Part shown: one piece after another, positions 46,202 to 58,157 of the stretch
How positions within the stretch are numbered: the stretch's first letter is position 1
How the letters are laid out: each line of letters begins with the position of its first letter
Source: Ilex aquifolium
Lineage: Eukaryota; Streptophyta; Magnoliopsida; Aquifoliales; Aquifoliaceae
Reading direction: 5' to 3'
DNA length: 64,000 nucleotides
NCBI GenBank assembly: GCA_951799425.1
Contig: OX637409.1
Coordinates: 16,967,460-17,031,459, forward strand
Position numbers and translations under genes: made by a program
The notes under the pieces: generated by a model
Seen by the model: the letters and a program-made list of their open reading frames with translations, nothing else
Told to the model about the DNA's origin: nothing
Database searches by the model: none

Positions 46202-46790
46202 ATGGCAATCGACGATAATGTTTTAACAAAACGTCAAATGGCACAACGTGCACATCGAGAGCGTGAGAGATCGGCACGTCTTACAAGTCAGTCTACTCCT
46301 GTGCTTGCACAAATTCCGGTGCCTGCAAAAATTCCTGAGTTTCTAGCAGAACAATCTATTCAAACAAATGTCTCCGGGTCATCATCTCTACCTACAATGC
46401 TTCGAGAAAATCCTCCACATAATCTTTATGAAGGCAATTTTGTTGAAGGCACTTCGATGCAATCAACAACACCGTCCATTGGTGCCATGAACAACATTAC
46501 TATTTTTGGCCATGTAAGATCTTTCTCTAATAGATTTCTTTTACAACCTTTCATAATATATAATCCTTCACTAATTACAATTTTTTTAACCATCTTTCTA
46601 CAGATGGATAATGACCTAGATCGTGCAGTAAGTCGATATTCTTATGACTCATTTGATACTTCTTATTTCATATCGCTCAATTTAGTTTTACTTTTTTTAA
46701 AATTCTAGGTCCAGTTACTTCGGAAAAACAACGTAGACGTTGTGATTCGTGATGAACATGAGCTTAACCGCCTTCACATATCTGAAATGG
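46202..46790 (+). pseudogene. Helitron N-terminal module, first copy
   Basis: From ATG 46202 the frame reads a basic motif KRQMAQRAHRERERSAR, then Ser/Thr/Pro-rich sequence. The same arrangement occurs in the second module at 48755-49230: basic motif, IPE-hx-AEQ, S-S-S, E-x-PP, GT-x-Q. The two are therefore duplicated exons. A later short segment (46710-46785, VQLLRKNNVDVVIRD...) may be a following exon. The function of the basic module is unknown; it may bind DNA or be a nuclear signal. Confidence 0.5.
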
Positions 46791-46892
46791 TAACAAGAAG
46801 TTTAAATATAATGATATATGCATTATGCTTTTTAACTATCTGATTGATGGAAAACGTTGTTATTCCTAACCCCTAAATATCATCCCTTAGAA

Positions 46893-48420
46893 TGTGTATA
46901 TGGTGTATGTGTGGAAGGAGTGTCACTCTCCCTCGAAATGATACAAGAGATTAGGCAACAACGGATTGGTGGAAAATGGAATGAACAAAATATGTAGAAT
47001 GAAATGCGGGTGTGAACAAAAGCGCTCCCCAATCGCAAGGAGTCTTTCGTTGTCGGTGTTTTACTTGGAAGAGTATTCCAAGGTCGTCTCCTCAGGGAAG
47101 GAAAGAGAGTTTTGTGAAAGTGATTTTGCAAAAGTGAAAAGAAAATGTAAAATCTTTTGTTTGAGTTTTGTGTTTGGTTTGTAAATGAAAATGCAAATAA
47201 AGCAAGTGTTGGCTAATCCAAAGGGTTCATTCCAATGGGAATACCAAATCAACTCAAAGCCTTCCTCCGATTGAGCATGAATGAACGATTGATTCGGGGG
47301 AAGCTAGGGACGAGATTGGTGAGTATCTAAGCATAAACCGTGACTAGGCCTACGGAATATCAAAGGCTCACCAACTCATCCACTCTCAACCCCGTCAAAC
47401 CGAACCATTTGACTCTAAAGGGAGGAATGAAGAAGAGTTGAAAATGGTATTCCCAAGAGGAATTTTCCCTTGGATTAACCAACTTAAATCCTAGCTACTC
47501 ATATTAAAAATGCAAGACAAGCATAAAGGAAATGGACATGGAAGAGAAATGGAGATTTGAACTTGTAGAAATTGCAAGAAAAGAGCTAAGGTGAAAGAGA
47601 AATGACATTCATGAACATAATACACATATTGAAACAAATACCCAAATGTAAAACTTGAAAATTAAAGAACTTGAAAACATAAATGGTGAAAGCTAGAACA
47701 AAGGATTAAACTTGCAATGAACTTGAAATAGATGAGATTAAAGTGCAAGGATTAAGGAATACAAGAAGTTTAAAGCTTACAGCACTTGCAATGGAAAGGA
47801 AATGCAAAAAATGAAAATTACTATTCATCTTCTTCCTTAGAGCTTTCTATCTCTCTCCTAAGCTTAGGTAGCCCCCCTCTCTAAAAACTCTCTCATGTAA
47901 TACCTCTACCCCCCAGCCATGGAGAACCCTCTACATCAAAAACGTGCCAAGGGACAGGGGTAGCCCTGGAGATGTGATCTCCATCAAAAGGTTGCAGGTG
48001 ATGGCTTGGACAGGGCATGGCAGGGCACTCCTCAAGACCCAGCAGCTCAACTTCTCACTCCTCTCATTAATGCTCTCTTGCAATCAATAGTCCAAAAGAG
48101 GTGTGAACACAATGAATAGTGTTGTGGGCTTGCAGGAGGCAGGTGGGAGAAGACATGGTGGGGTCCACAAAAATCGGCTGAGACAAGTTCGCAGAATTTG
48201 GGCAAAATTCCTTCGGGCGTACCGGTACGGGTACCGGTACGCAGAACTCCAGTAGGGTCATCGTACCGGTACGCGTACCGGTACGCTAGCCTTTTTTTTC
48301 CTGAATTTCTTCCTGTCCTCCCCTGTTGAGCTTGCCTTTGGTTTTCCTTCACCCTTATTCATCTTGACGTATTTGAGAAGCCTCAAGATGGTTATGTTGC
48401 GCACTTTTACCCTGCAATCA
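46893..48420 (-). mobile_element. Possible solo LTR or non-coding insertion
   Basis: A 1.5 kb block without coding signal separates the two N-terminal modules. Read on the minus strand it starts TGATTGCAGGGTAAAAGTGC (48420 downward) and ends ...CATATACACA (46893), i.e. TG...CA borders and a size compatible with an LTR. No matching second LTR and no clear target duplication were found. Confidence 0.35.
48217..48285. repeat. Cluster of CGTACCGGTACG palindromes
   Basis: Four GTACCGGTAC decamers in two pairs. 48217-48242 is a palindrome with one central mismatch pair. 48262-48285 is a perfect 24-bp palindrome made of CGTACCGGTACG twice. The pairs are 19 bases apart. The pattern is far too GC-rich for its surroundings. 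Confidence 0.85.
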
Positions 48421-48593
48421 TCAAATGCTAAATTGAGAAATTATGAAGTAAAACTCCATCTTTTAATTATAAAAACCATTCAATTAACATTGATTTGCAC
48501 ATGTGAATCATACAATATATTGTGCTAATCACTATAATGGTTTTTAACTTACACATATTGTTTTGTTGAAAGGAAAAAAGAAAGGCAACTGCC

Positions 48594-51500
48594 ATGGCGA
48601 CCGCTAACTCTAAAGGAAAAGAAAAAGTAGGCTCTTCTGGCAAAGGAAAAGAAAATACAGAACCTCAAGTGGTATGAATGTCGAATTCAACAATTAAGAA
48701 ATTTATATATAATTGCTTATGTTCACAACGATGATTCTTTTAATTATGTTATAGACATCCAACGATAATTATTATATATCAAAATGTCAGTTGGCACAAC
48801 GTGCACGTCGGGAACGGGAGAGATCAGAACGTCCATGCATTCAACCTAGGATTTTTCCTAGGTTGACACCGAGCCGTCGTCATCTAGCTCAACTAGAAAG
48901 ATCGACAGTCAAAAGATCTTTTGTTCAATCCACATCCATGCCTACGGAAATTCCTGAGGTTGTAGCAGAACAAACTGTGCAATTAAATTTGACAAGGTCA
49001 TCGTCTGTGGTCACTATGCCTCGAGAAATGCCTCCACAAAAATTAGGCGAAGGCAATCTCGGCAAAGGTACCACAGCGCAAATGGAACCACCCTCCATTT
49101 GCTCCATGGAAATCCCTATGCAAGCAGTAGAAAAAACTGTAATAAATGAAACGGGGTCATCGTCTGTTACGACCATGTTCCAAGAAATGTCGAATTTAGA
49201 CGAATGTAGCACAATGCAAGCTCCCTCCAGGTGGTTATAAATTACAACTTTTTTAATGTTATTATTTATGAGCTTGATTGAAGGCATCACTATAACCACA
49301 AGTTTTTAACTTATATATTTAACTTTAATTTATGTAGTGTTGGGTTTGATCCTCGAACACACGGAGTAGAAGGTCGCCATTCACTCGGAATTATGAATGT
49401 ACCATGTCCTCATTGTTCAGCTTTACATTGGAAGGCTGAACAATTATCATGTTCTCCTGTAGGACACCCTCTGTTTGGAACATGTTGTTTGCAAGGAAAA
49501 ATTAGGATACCACCATTTAATACACCTCCTTCAGCACTTAAGGCGTTGTATGATGGCAATGATGAACAATCAAAATCGTTTCATCAACATACCCGCGAGT
49601 ATAATGCAGCAAATTCTTTTACAAGTCTTGGTGCAACCTTGGATTCGAGATTGATCACTGGAAGGGTCCTACATCATTCACTATTCATAGAGAATTACGA
49701 CATCGGATTGGATCACTTCTGCCACAACCAGGTCAAGATGCGGTGTACTCCCAACTGTACATTTATGACTCTACTTTAGCTTTAGACATTCGTAGTCGTA
49801 GAAATCCTCACTTGCAACAAGATGTTTTGAAAATTATTCAAGATTGTTTGTTGCACGTAAATCCATTTCCACAAAAATATCAGCAGGCTTATGAGATTTT
49901 AAGTCAATCAGACGTGGAATGTCAAAATTTGCCTGCTTATCTTCGTTATAGTTCTTCAACAGATCGACGTTGGTATAATCTCCCAACAACAGATGAAATT
50001 GTGGTAATATTACCAGACGATGGAACTGAATCAAGTGGAATGAGAGATATCGTTTTACATATGAGAGAGAATAATGGGTTGATGCAAATTAATGAATGTC
50101 ACCCCGCATATTTACCTCTACATTATGTGTTACTGTTTCCTTATGGTGAGCTTGGATGGGAACCTGAATTGAGAAAGTGGGACGAATCTCATGGTGGACC
50201 TTCAACCAATCGATTGACTCAGTTGCAATTTTATAGTTATCGCATGTTTCAACGTGATACTGAATATTCAACAATTTTGAGAGGGAGAAAATTATTTCAG
50301 GAGTTCGTAGTAGATGCTTGGGCCTCTACTGAACAAAATCGATTGACATATTATAAGCTTAATCAAGCAAAGCTCCGTGCAGAACTTTACCAGGGACTTA
50401 CCGATGTTTGTGCAGATGAATCGAGACCTGATCAAATTGGTCAACGAATGATTTTGCCATCTTCATTCACTGGCAGTGCAAAACATATGTTTGAAATCTA
50501 TCAAGATTCAATAGCTATCACACGTTACAACCAACACCCAAATATTTTTCTCACCATGACTGCAAATCCCAATTGGCCTGAAATTTTTTCAGCTCTGTTA
50601 AAACATCAACAACCTGTTGATCATCCAGATTTAGTTGCCCGTGTTTTTGAGTTAAAGAGGAGGTTTTGATGAAGATGATAGAGACGAAAAACATATATGG
50701 TAAAAAGGTAGCACATGTTTTCACGATCGAATTTCAAAAATGAGGGCTACCACACATGCATGCACTCCTGTTCCTTCATGGTCCAGACAAAATACAGACA
50801 TGTTCTCAGGTAGACAAGGTAGTGTGTGTTGAATTTCCTGATCCAGACAAAGATCCTCTTCTTTTTGATACGATCAAGAGTTGTATGGTACATGGACCAT
50901 GTGGTGTTCGAAATCCATATGCATCATGAATGGAAAATGGTGTATGTACTAAGAGGTACCCTCGGACATTTGTAGAATCAACAAGCATGGACGATGATGG
51001 ATATCCTGTTTATCGTCGTCGTGATAATGGTCATGTTTATACTGTTAGGGGCCAAGAAGTTGATAATAGGGATGTCGTGTCATACAATCCTTATCTTTCA
51101 AGAATGTCCAACTGTCATATTAATGTGGAAGTTTGTGCGGGAATAAGATGCGTGAAATACATCCATAAGTACATTTATAAAGGTCATGATCGCACCACTA
51201 TGGTGTTGGGAGGAGGAAATGAAATTTAACAATATCTTGATGCAAGGTATATTGGATCTCCAGAGGCTGCTTGGCGAATATTTGGTAATCCTTTACATGA
51301 AGAGATTCCATCGGTTATACGTTTGGAACTTCATTTACCAGGGATGCATCGTGTTGCTTTTAATTCGAACAAACCGCTTGAATCAATCATTGCAAGAGGT
51401 GCACAACGCGATACAACTTTGACTGATTTCCAGAAAAATTCGTTTGGAACAAGAAAACCACAATATGGACACCTAGACAAAGGGGGAACACAATTGGCAG

Positions 51501-53514
51501 GATGTACTTTGCTAGCCCAAATTCAGGTGAGCGTTTTTATCTGCGTTTGCTACTAACAGTTGTCAAAGGACCAACATCATTTGATAACCTGTGCACAGTA
51601 AACAACGTTATGTATGATTCTTTCAAATCTGCATGTGTTGCAAGAGGTCTTCTAGAAAATGATGTCGAATGGATACAATATCTTCAAGAGGCTTCAATTT
51701 TGAAAACGGGACACCAGTTGAGGAGATTGTTCGGTATTATTCTAACTGAATGCTCTCCACTATATCCACTTGCATTATGGAACCAGTTTTCAGTGCATAT
51801 ATGTGATGATCTTAAACCCAAGATTTGTACAATGTTTGGTATTTCAAATCCAACCCAGGATCAAATCGAAGATTATGGTTTATATTTGCTGAATCAATTG
51901 CTCCACGAGTCAAGCAAAAGCTTAATTGACTTCCCACCAATACCGCAACCGATTGGAAATTGGAATGCAATAGTTAGTAATAGACTATTGTTTGAGCATC
52001 AAAAACTCCAAAATGAAGCGCAATAGTCAGATGCACAAAGTAATGTTGATCGCCTTAATGATGCACAACACGTTGCTTATGCTGAAATCACTTCATCAGT
52101 GTTTCAAGGTATAGGAACTACTTTCTTCTTGAGTGGGGGTGCCGGGACAGGGAATACATTTTTGTATAATACAATTACAACGAAATTGCGTAGCCTTGGA
52201 CATATTGTTGTTATTGTTGCTTCTTCTGGCATTGCATCTTTATTATTGATGGGAGGCCGCACGGCACATTCAACATTTTGTATTCCCTTAAATGTGCTTG
52301 AGAATTCGATTTGTGGCTTTACCAAACAATCGATGCATGCATAATTGTTCAGAAAAACAAAACTAATAATATGGGATGAAGTACCTATGCAACATAGACA
52401 TTGTGTCGAGGCAGTGGATCGCACCCTTCAAGATATTCGTGATAATAAAATTGGGGGTATTACTGTTGTGCTTGACGGAGACTTTCGACAAATCTTGCCA
52501 GTTATACCGAGAGGAGTCCGCGAGCAATTTGTGGGTGCATCGTTGAGGCGATCATTTTTGTGGAGAGATATACATGTTTTGACTCTGGGTTTAAACATGC
52601 GCTTAACTCACATGGATTTTAGAAATGTTGCATTTGCAAACTTTTTAATGGAGGTAATAATTTATTCATCAATAATTTTATGAAATATTGTTTTTCATTA
52701 GTATTTATTCCTCTTCGCTCAATTAACTTCCCAATTTTAATTTTAGGTTGGGACCAATCCAGAAGAAATCATAGAACTTCCATCAATAATACACAAATAT
52801 CATAATCTAGAAGAATTGATATTCAGAATTTACCCGCGTTTAGATATGGCTGGTACAGTGACCCCGAATTATCTAACTGAACGTACAATTCTTTGTGCAC
52901 GTAATGATGATGTTAGTTCTATAAATGTTGCAGCATTGAATATATCCCCTGGTGATACTATTACATATTTAGCTGCAGACAAAATTTCAGAAGATGAGGA
53001 ACTCGATCATGCTATCATGAACCGTTTTCCGAATGAGTATCTAAACTCTCTAAATCCTTTAGGACTACCGCCATTTAAGTTGGAGTTAAAAGTGGGTTGC
53101 CCAAAAATGTTGTTGCGGAATTTGGCGCCAAAAGATGGGCTTTGTAATGGCACACGATTAATGGTTGTCAGATGTGCCTCGCATGTAATTGAAGCTCAGA
53201 TTCTGAATGGACCATTATCAGGCAATTTAGTCTTCATTCCAAGAATATCACTTACACCATCATCTTCGGAATTACCTTTTCAAATGACAAGACGTCAATT
53301 TCCTGTGCGCTTAACATATGCTATGACAATCAATAAATCTCAAGGGCAATCTGTCAAATTCGTTGGGGTTGATTTGTGCATACCAGTGTTTAGCCATGGA
53401 CACCTGTATGTGGCACTATCTAGATGTACATCTTCTGATCGTATAAGTGTTCTTCTTCCTGAAGATGCGTCGAATTGCACATCAAACATCGTTTACCCTG
53501 AAGTTTTGTTATAA
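48594..53514 (+). pseudogene. Helitron Rep-helicase pseudogene
   Basis: Initiates and unwinds rolling-circle replication in intact Helitrons. Exons: 48594-48671 (26 codons from ATG, Lys-rich), 48755-49230 (basic motif QLAQRARRERERSER), then from 49338. Zinc-ribbon-like CPHCSALHWKAEQ...FGTCC lies at 49400-49490. The Rep domain starts at about 49660 after a one-base shift and contains NIFLTMTANPNWPEI. The HUH motif PHMH is at 50748-50759 and the two catalytic tyrosines at 51158 and 51170 (YIHKY). The PIF1-type helicase covers about 52030-53514. Its Walker A reads GGAGTGNT, with Asn (52153-52155) for the catalytic Lys. Walker [16 protein letters not shown] and the final INKSQGQ...HLYVALSRC are kept. 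Stops at 50741, 50927, 51227, 52024 and 52342 and several frameshifts inactivate it. An intron interrupts the helicase at about 52653-52746. Confidence 0.88.
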
Positions 53515-53630
53515 GACTTCCTATTCAATTATTTACAAATGGTACCATTTAGTTACAAATTTTTCATATTGAATACGCATAATTAAAATAACCATGTTAG
53601 CTTTACATTATCATCATTCAATATATGTAG

Positions 53631-53905
53631 GATTGGTGTGAATTGGCTAAAGAGCTTAAAAGAATAAATACAACGCGACTTCACCGATGGGGTTATCGTA
53701 ATAAGGTAACTCGATCCTTACACTGTTGCATCGAACTGTATTTTTTTATAAATTCTATATATTCCACTAAGATTTGTTTTTCTTTTTTTTCCTGTAAAAC
53801 TAGGTTGTTGTCCATTCTCCCAACTTGAGGTTTCGCATATGCATTGACACAAGAACATTCAGAAAAGTGATGAAGAGAAAGTTCAATGAACTACTGGAAG
53901 ATTGA
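53631..53905 (+). CDS. Small spliced ORF downstream of Helitron helicase, unknown
   Basis: Not recognised. Exon 53631-53705 follows a good acceptor (atatatgtag) and ends at donor GTAACT. Exon 53804-53905 follows a pyrimidine-rich acceptor (…cctgtaaaactag). Joined in phase 0 they give 58 codons without a stop, basic (11 Arg, 7 Lys), beginning DWCELAKELKRINTTRLHRW and ending KVMKRKFNELLED. It could be the last two exons of the Rep-helicase: a phase-0 donor is possible just after VYPE at about 53502. It could also be a captured gene fragment. It stands out because it is undamaged beside a heavily mutated helicase. Confidence 0.4.
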
Positions 53906-54291
53906 ATCATTAATTACATTGTTTAATACTACATTCAATCACAAGCTGCAAGGCTAAACCATTCAGTTAATGTTTATGAATAAGTCACACTATTTTAATA
54001 TTCTTTGAATTTTATCCATATGCATGGATTTATATATTTTTTGTCTATCTTCTTGGTTTAATTGTTGCATGTTTATGATTATCAATAATAATATTGCAAC
54101 AATGAATAATAACATGGACATTTTAATTATTCTATTTTCTTATTGTTATTGGTGTGTTGTTGGTCTTATTCTTATAATATTAGATCACATGTGATAGTAA
54201 AAAAAAAAATTATTGTTGTAATATTGGTTAACTGTTGCTAATTTTATTATTATCAATTTAATTTGTAACTTTTATATTATGTACAGATAAT

Positions 54292-54567
54292 ATGGAACGC
54301 CCTCCCATCTATGTACGTCGTAGTATGCGTTTGGCAGTATCAAGCATAGTAGATAAATTTGAAAATGATTCTTTTGAAGATGGAACCCCAATCTCAGAGT
54401 TTGGGTTTGAAAAAAATAGATTAGGTCGTATGCTGCAAAATGCTGGGAAAAACATAAGTGAAGAGTATATTATGTAGAAAATAGCAGAGACCCTTCTCAT
54501 CACCTGGGATTCTGCAAAGGAAATTTTTTTTAATCACAACCGACCAACCTGTGCGGTACGATTTATA
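54292..54567 (+). pseudogene. Helitron-internal ORF of unknown function (B)
   Basis: After an acceptor (tatgtacag at 54279-54287) an ATG opens at 54292. It encodes MERPPIYVRRSMRL..., 61 residues, to a TAG at 54475. The same frame continues with coding-like sequence (KIAETLLITWDSAKEI) to TAA 54568, so the TAG is probably a nonsense mutation. No domain recognised. The composition is mixed charged with no membrane segment. Confidence 0.35.
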
Positions 54568-54628
54568 TAATTATTAGCATAAGCAGAGCGCAAGATCCAT
54601 CCACTGTGGATACAGTTTGAGACAGAAA

Positions 54629-54919
54629 ATGGATCCACAATCAAATGTCATGGACCATATAAAAAAGAAAGAATCATTATTTAGAGAACTGAGACAAAAA
54701 GGTTTTGGTCCGAATAATCCAATAATGTTGTACGCTGTTGTTAACAAGCTTCCATCTTCGTGACCGATTGACTTCATTCATACGCAGTTCGAGAATGACT
54801 TCCTATATATGATAGAATTGGAGGATCTGTTAGAAGAAATCGAAAATGACTTAATCTGTTTACGAGCATTAGAAGACTGGGAAGCTCAACAGAGCAACAA
54901 TGAACATCAGAACTTATGA
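54629..54919 (+). pseudogene. Helitron-internal ORF of unknown function (C)
   Basis: 97 codons from ATG 54629 to TGA 54917 with one internal TGA at 54761. The C-terminal half is acidic and probably helical (IELEDLLEEIENDLICLRAL). Another frame over 54583-54680 also looks coding (IHPLWIQFETENGSTIKC), so a frameshift near an A-run at about 54660 may have joined B and C originally. No family recognised. It lies ~470 bp before the Helitron 3' end. Confidence 0.35.
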
Positions 54920-55388
54920 AGCGATATTTTGCAGGTAAATATGATTTCTCAATCTTTTTATTATTAGAATGTGGATGAATTGAAAAAAATATTTGTATGT
55001 TTTTAGAGAATGAAAAAACATCTAAATATAATATTTTTTATGAATACAAGTCGTATTCATTCTTTTGGAAGCTGGTGGAATTTCAAATGGCAAAACTTAT
55101 TTTTTTGACAGCATTTGTGAACTTATTTTTATTATGTAGATGATTGCATTTGTGGATAGTTTTTGTTTGAGATATTTATTACATTGGTGGATTGAGTTTA
55201 TAATTATGTTTTGTTGTTGAATTGGATTATGGTAATGGTGACGAATACAAGAAAAATTTTATTGATTTCATTTATTACTTAAAGATTGTAAAATTTGATT
55301 TGGTTCTATTAGTATTTTTTTCCCTGATGTATTTGTATATGTGTTGTTGCTTTGGAGAATTTTTTGTTCATTTTTTACAAATAACGCA

Positions 55389-55415
55389 GTGCCTTCAGGC
55401 ACGGACAATTGCTAG
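55389..55415 (+). other. Helitron-1 3' terminus
   Basis: GTGCC (55389-55393), loop TTCA, GGCAC (55398-55402), then GGACAATTG and CTAG at 55412-55415 followed by T. This is the hairpin plus CTRR signal that ends Helitrons. Confidence 0.85.
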
Positions 55416-55454
55416 TATATATAATAAAGTAGAGCTGAATTTGAATTTTGGAGA

Positions 55455-55560
55455 CAAAGAGATGTCCAAATCGTTTTGAGACAAAACATAAACACATCCA
55501 ACGGACAACATAATCCCAACATAAAAGATGATTCAGATCGATTCAGTATTATTGATCCGA
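55455..55560 (+). repeat. Dispersed repeat copy B
   Basis: Same family as 32096-32215. It shares AGACAAAGAGA, 'tccaacggacaac', 'taatcccaacataaaagatg' and 'ttcagatc'. It lies between the two Helitrons. Confidence 0.65.
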
Positions 55561-57457
55561 CGATCCTAATTAATCTACATTCCTACAAGACTCTACTATA
55601 TTCCTTTTATCTCTCCTCATCCCCATTCAAACCATTGAAGAGATTGACTAAGACTCTACTACATTCCTTTTATCTCTCATCATCCCCATTTAAACTATTG
55701 GAGAGTTTGGCTTAGACGGTTATATATATATCTATCTACACTAACAAGATAGAGGCAATTTCAAATTTCCAAAATTGAAATTAACACTCTCAATTTAAAA
55801 AATGAGAAGAACAACTAAGACTTAATTGAAATTTAAATATACGGTTTAGATATCATCAAAATTCATCTAATCTAATCCCACCCAAATACTAAATCCCGCC
55901 CAAAAATTAAAACCCACTACACAAAACCCCAAAAAAGTCAATATGTCTCCTCCCCTACGACAGACGCTCTCACCAAAAACCCACACACACACACAACGAC
56001 AGTTTCTCGCTCTATACTACGACAGTCTGGCTCACCTCACCACCGGCGACGACCACTCACCCAGGTAAGCCTCTCTCTCTTTCTCACGACACACACACAC
56101 ATTCGAAACCCCCCCCCCCCCACACACACACACAGAGCAGCGAAACCACAGACACAACATCACACACACCCCCGCAACGAGTTGGGATTGAAAAAAAAAG
56201 TTGTTTTCTTTGCGTTTGTATATTTTCGTGGAAAAGGATTATTTGGGTTAGGATTTTCTGGAGAAATCTTTGTTTGATTTGAGTGAAACACCATATCTGT
56301 GAGAAAAATTTTGAAGAACTGATAAAGCCAAGAAATTTCTAAGGATTTCGGCAAAATTTCAAGAAATTACTTCCTGCAGTTGCAAGGTGAGTTATTTTTT
56401 TGAATTTCAATATAAGCTTAAAACTTTCTAAATTAGTGGATTATGATTGTGAAATTTCTTAATTTGGTACTGAGAATAACCCATCCATTACGAAATTGGG
56501 ATTTTTGATTTTCCTGAGTTTGCGGGTTATGAATTGGAGTTTATTGATTTGGGTGACCAATGAAAGTGGGCATTTCTGTGTTTCAGTTTGTGTCCATGTG
56601 CGTTGTGTGTGTCCTATTTTGGGTTCAGCTTAATGGTGCAACATATTTTTTTTTTTTTTGGCAAAAGCAAGTTATATTTGCTTAACTAGCTACCATAGTA
56701 CTACTCCGTTTGTTGATAATGCACATCAACCATTTGTTGAAATTCCTAGCAGAACCAAATCATAAAAAATCCAGCTAATGGCTAACATATTGTCATTATT
56801 TGAAGATGTCTTCTTTGGTTTTTATGTAATATTTTTTTTATTGATTGGGTTTGATTTTTGCAAGCCCATTCAAAGAATGAGGTGAGCTAAACAATGGTAT
56901 GTAGTTGTAGTTATCAAGACAGTCAATCCCATGTGTTTATTATGCATTGGTCATCATTGTTTGATGGGTATGACTTTTCATGATGTGTGCGTCTTCTTGC
57001 AAGATTGTATTCAAACAATAGTCATTCAATCTCTATTTTTTTTTTGTCTATCTATGTGAAACACCTATTTGAAGAGAACTATTAAAGGCAGTGATATAGT
57101 TTGATACTCATAGTATTTGTGAAGTCTGTTCCTAGCAAAATTGCAATATTACTTTTTGTGCTTATTGGGTCAAATTTCATTTTAGCAGTGGGTCTTTCTT
57201 TATTCATGTTTTCAAGATTTTGCCAAGTCAATATGTAATTCTATCTAACTACATTTGCGATGGTTAGAGGTCTTGCTAGGTGGTTTTGAAAGATTTGTAT
57301 GGCAGCCTTTGATTTTGAGAAAAGTTACGAATTTTGTTGGGGCTGTTTGGTTGTTTTGGGAAGATAATTTTTAAATTTTGTTGTGTGCGGTGGCCATAAG
57401 CTATTTGAATTAATTCATTATGATTTATTTGTTACTGCTCATTATTTGTGCATGCAG

Positions 57458-57538
57458 AATTATGTGGGAAGACTTACGCTTGGAAAAATAAGTGGTGAAT
57501 GTGGATCTAATTCAACAAACACTAGGTGTGAATTCAAG
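57458..57538 (+). pseudogene. Exon-like fragment in Helitron-2
   Basis: 81 bases open in one frame between acceptor 'gtgcatgcag' and donor 'gtttgc'. The 27 codons encode NYVGRLTLGKISGECGSNST and seven more residues. Not recognised. Possibly a captured host exon. Confidence 0.3.
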
Positions 57539-58132
57539 GTTTGCATGAACTTTTAAAATGCATTTTTTAATCAAGATGTACCTGGTTTGTCTTTCGTATT
57601 TCCTTACTGCATGGTCTATGAGTATTATTTTGGATTGTAAGAAAGTCATTTTTTAAAATAAAGTTTTTTGATTTCATTAGTATTTGGATATTTATTTTAT
57701 GGTTATATGATGACGATATTTAGTATCATTAGTGATGAAATCGGTTTGGAAACATTTTCTTTAGAATGTTGTGGATGCCATTATATTTTTCATATATGAC
57801 TATTCATTTAGTAAGTGCATTAAGTGCAACATTTTGGTAAATGTTTGAATTATGATATTGCAGTAGTTGGTAAGTAGTTGTATTAAAGCATGACTGTGGT
57901 GCAATGGTATGTTGGTTATTGATTTAAGGCATTTTTTTTTAAAATAGTTTTGCGTCAATTACTAAATTTGATTATATAAATGATATACACTGGGTGATAT
58001 TATTCAATGGTTATTTTTTTAGACGAATTTTGTTGATTAGTTTTAAAAAAAAATAGTGGGTCAATATTGTTTGACGATCTGTCTCAATTTTTTTAATTTG
58101 TGAATTTTTTTTTTTTTTTTTTGTGTTTTATA

Positions 58133-58157
58133 GTGCCTTCAGACATGAGCAATTGAT
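58133..58157 (+). other. Degenerate Helitron 3' terminator
   Basis: GTGCCTTCAGACATGAGCAATTGATTA closely matches the Helitron-1 terminus (GTGCCTTCAGGCACGGACAA then TTGCTAG). It has lost stem pairing (GGCAC to GACAT) and the CTAG. Confidence 0.7.

Larger units (their letters stand above)
46202..55415 (+). mobile_element. Helitron-1: decayed autonomous Helitron (3' end defined)
   Basis: Rolling-circle transposon. It encodes a Rep-helicase (48594-53514) and ends in a canonical 3' terminus at 55389-55415: hairpin GTGCC-TTCA-GGCAC, then 12 bases, then CTAG, followed by host T. The 5' TC end could not be placed. It may lie anywhere from the minisatellite back to about 32 kb, in which case the Brix exon and the Tekay insertion would be inside it. 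The start given here is simply the first coding segment. A possible solo LTR (46893-48420) interrupts it. Confidence 0.75.

Noticed and set aside
55416..55445. Candidate 5' end of Helitron-2 right after the Helitron-1 terminus
   Set aside because: Sequence starts TATATA rather than TC. The TC at 55731 preceded by A fits the Helitron rule better.
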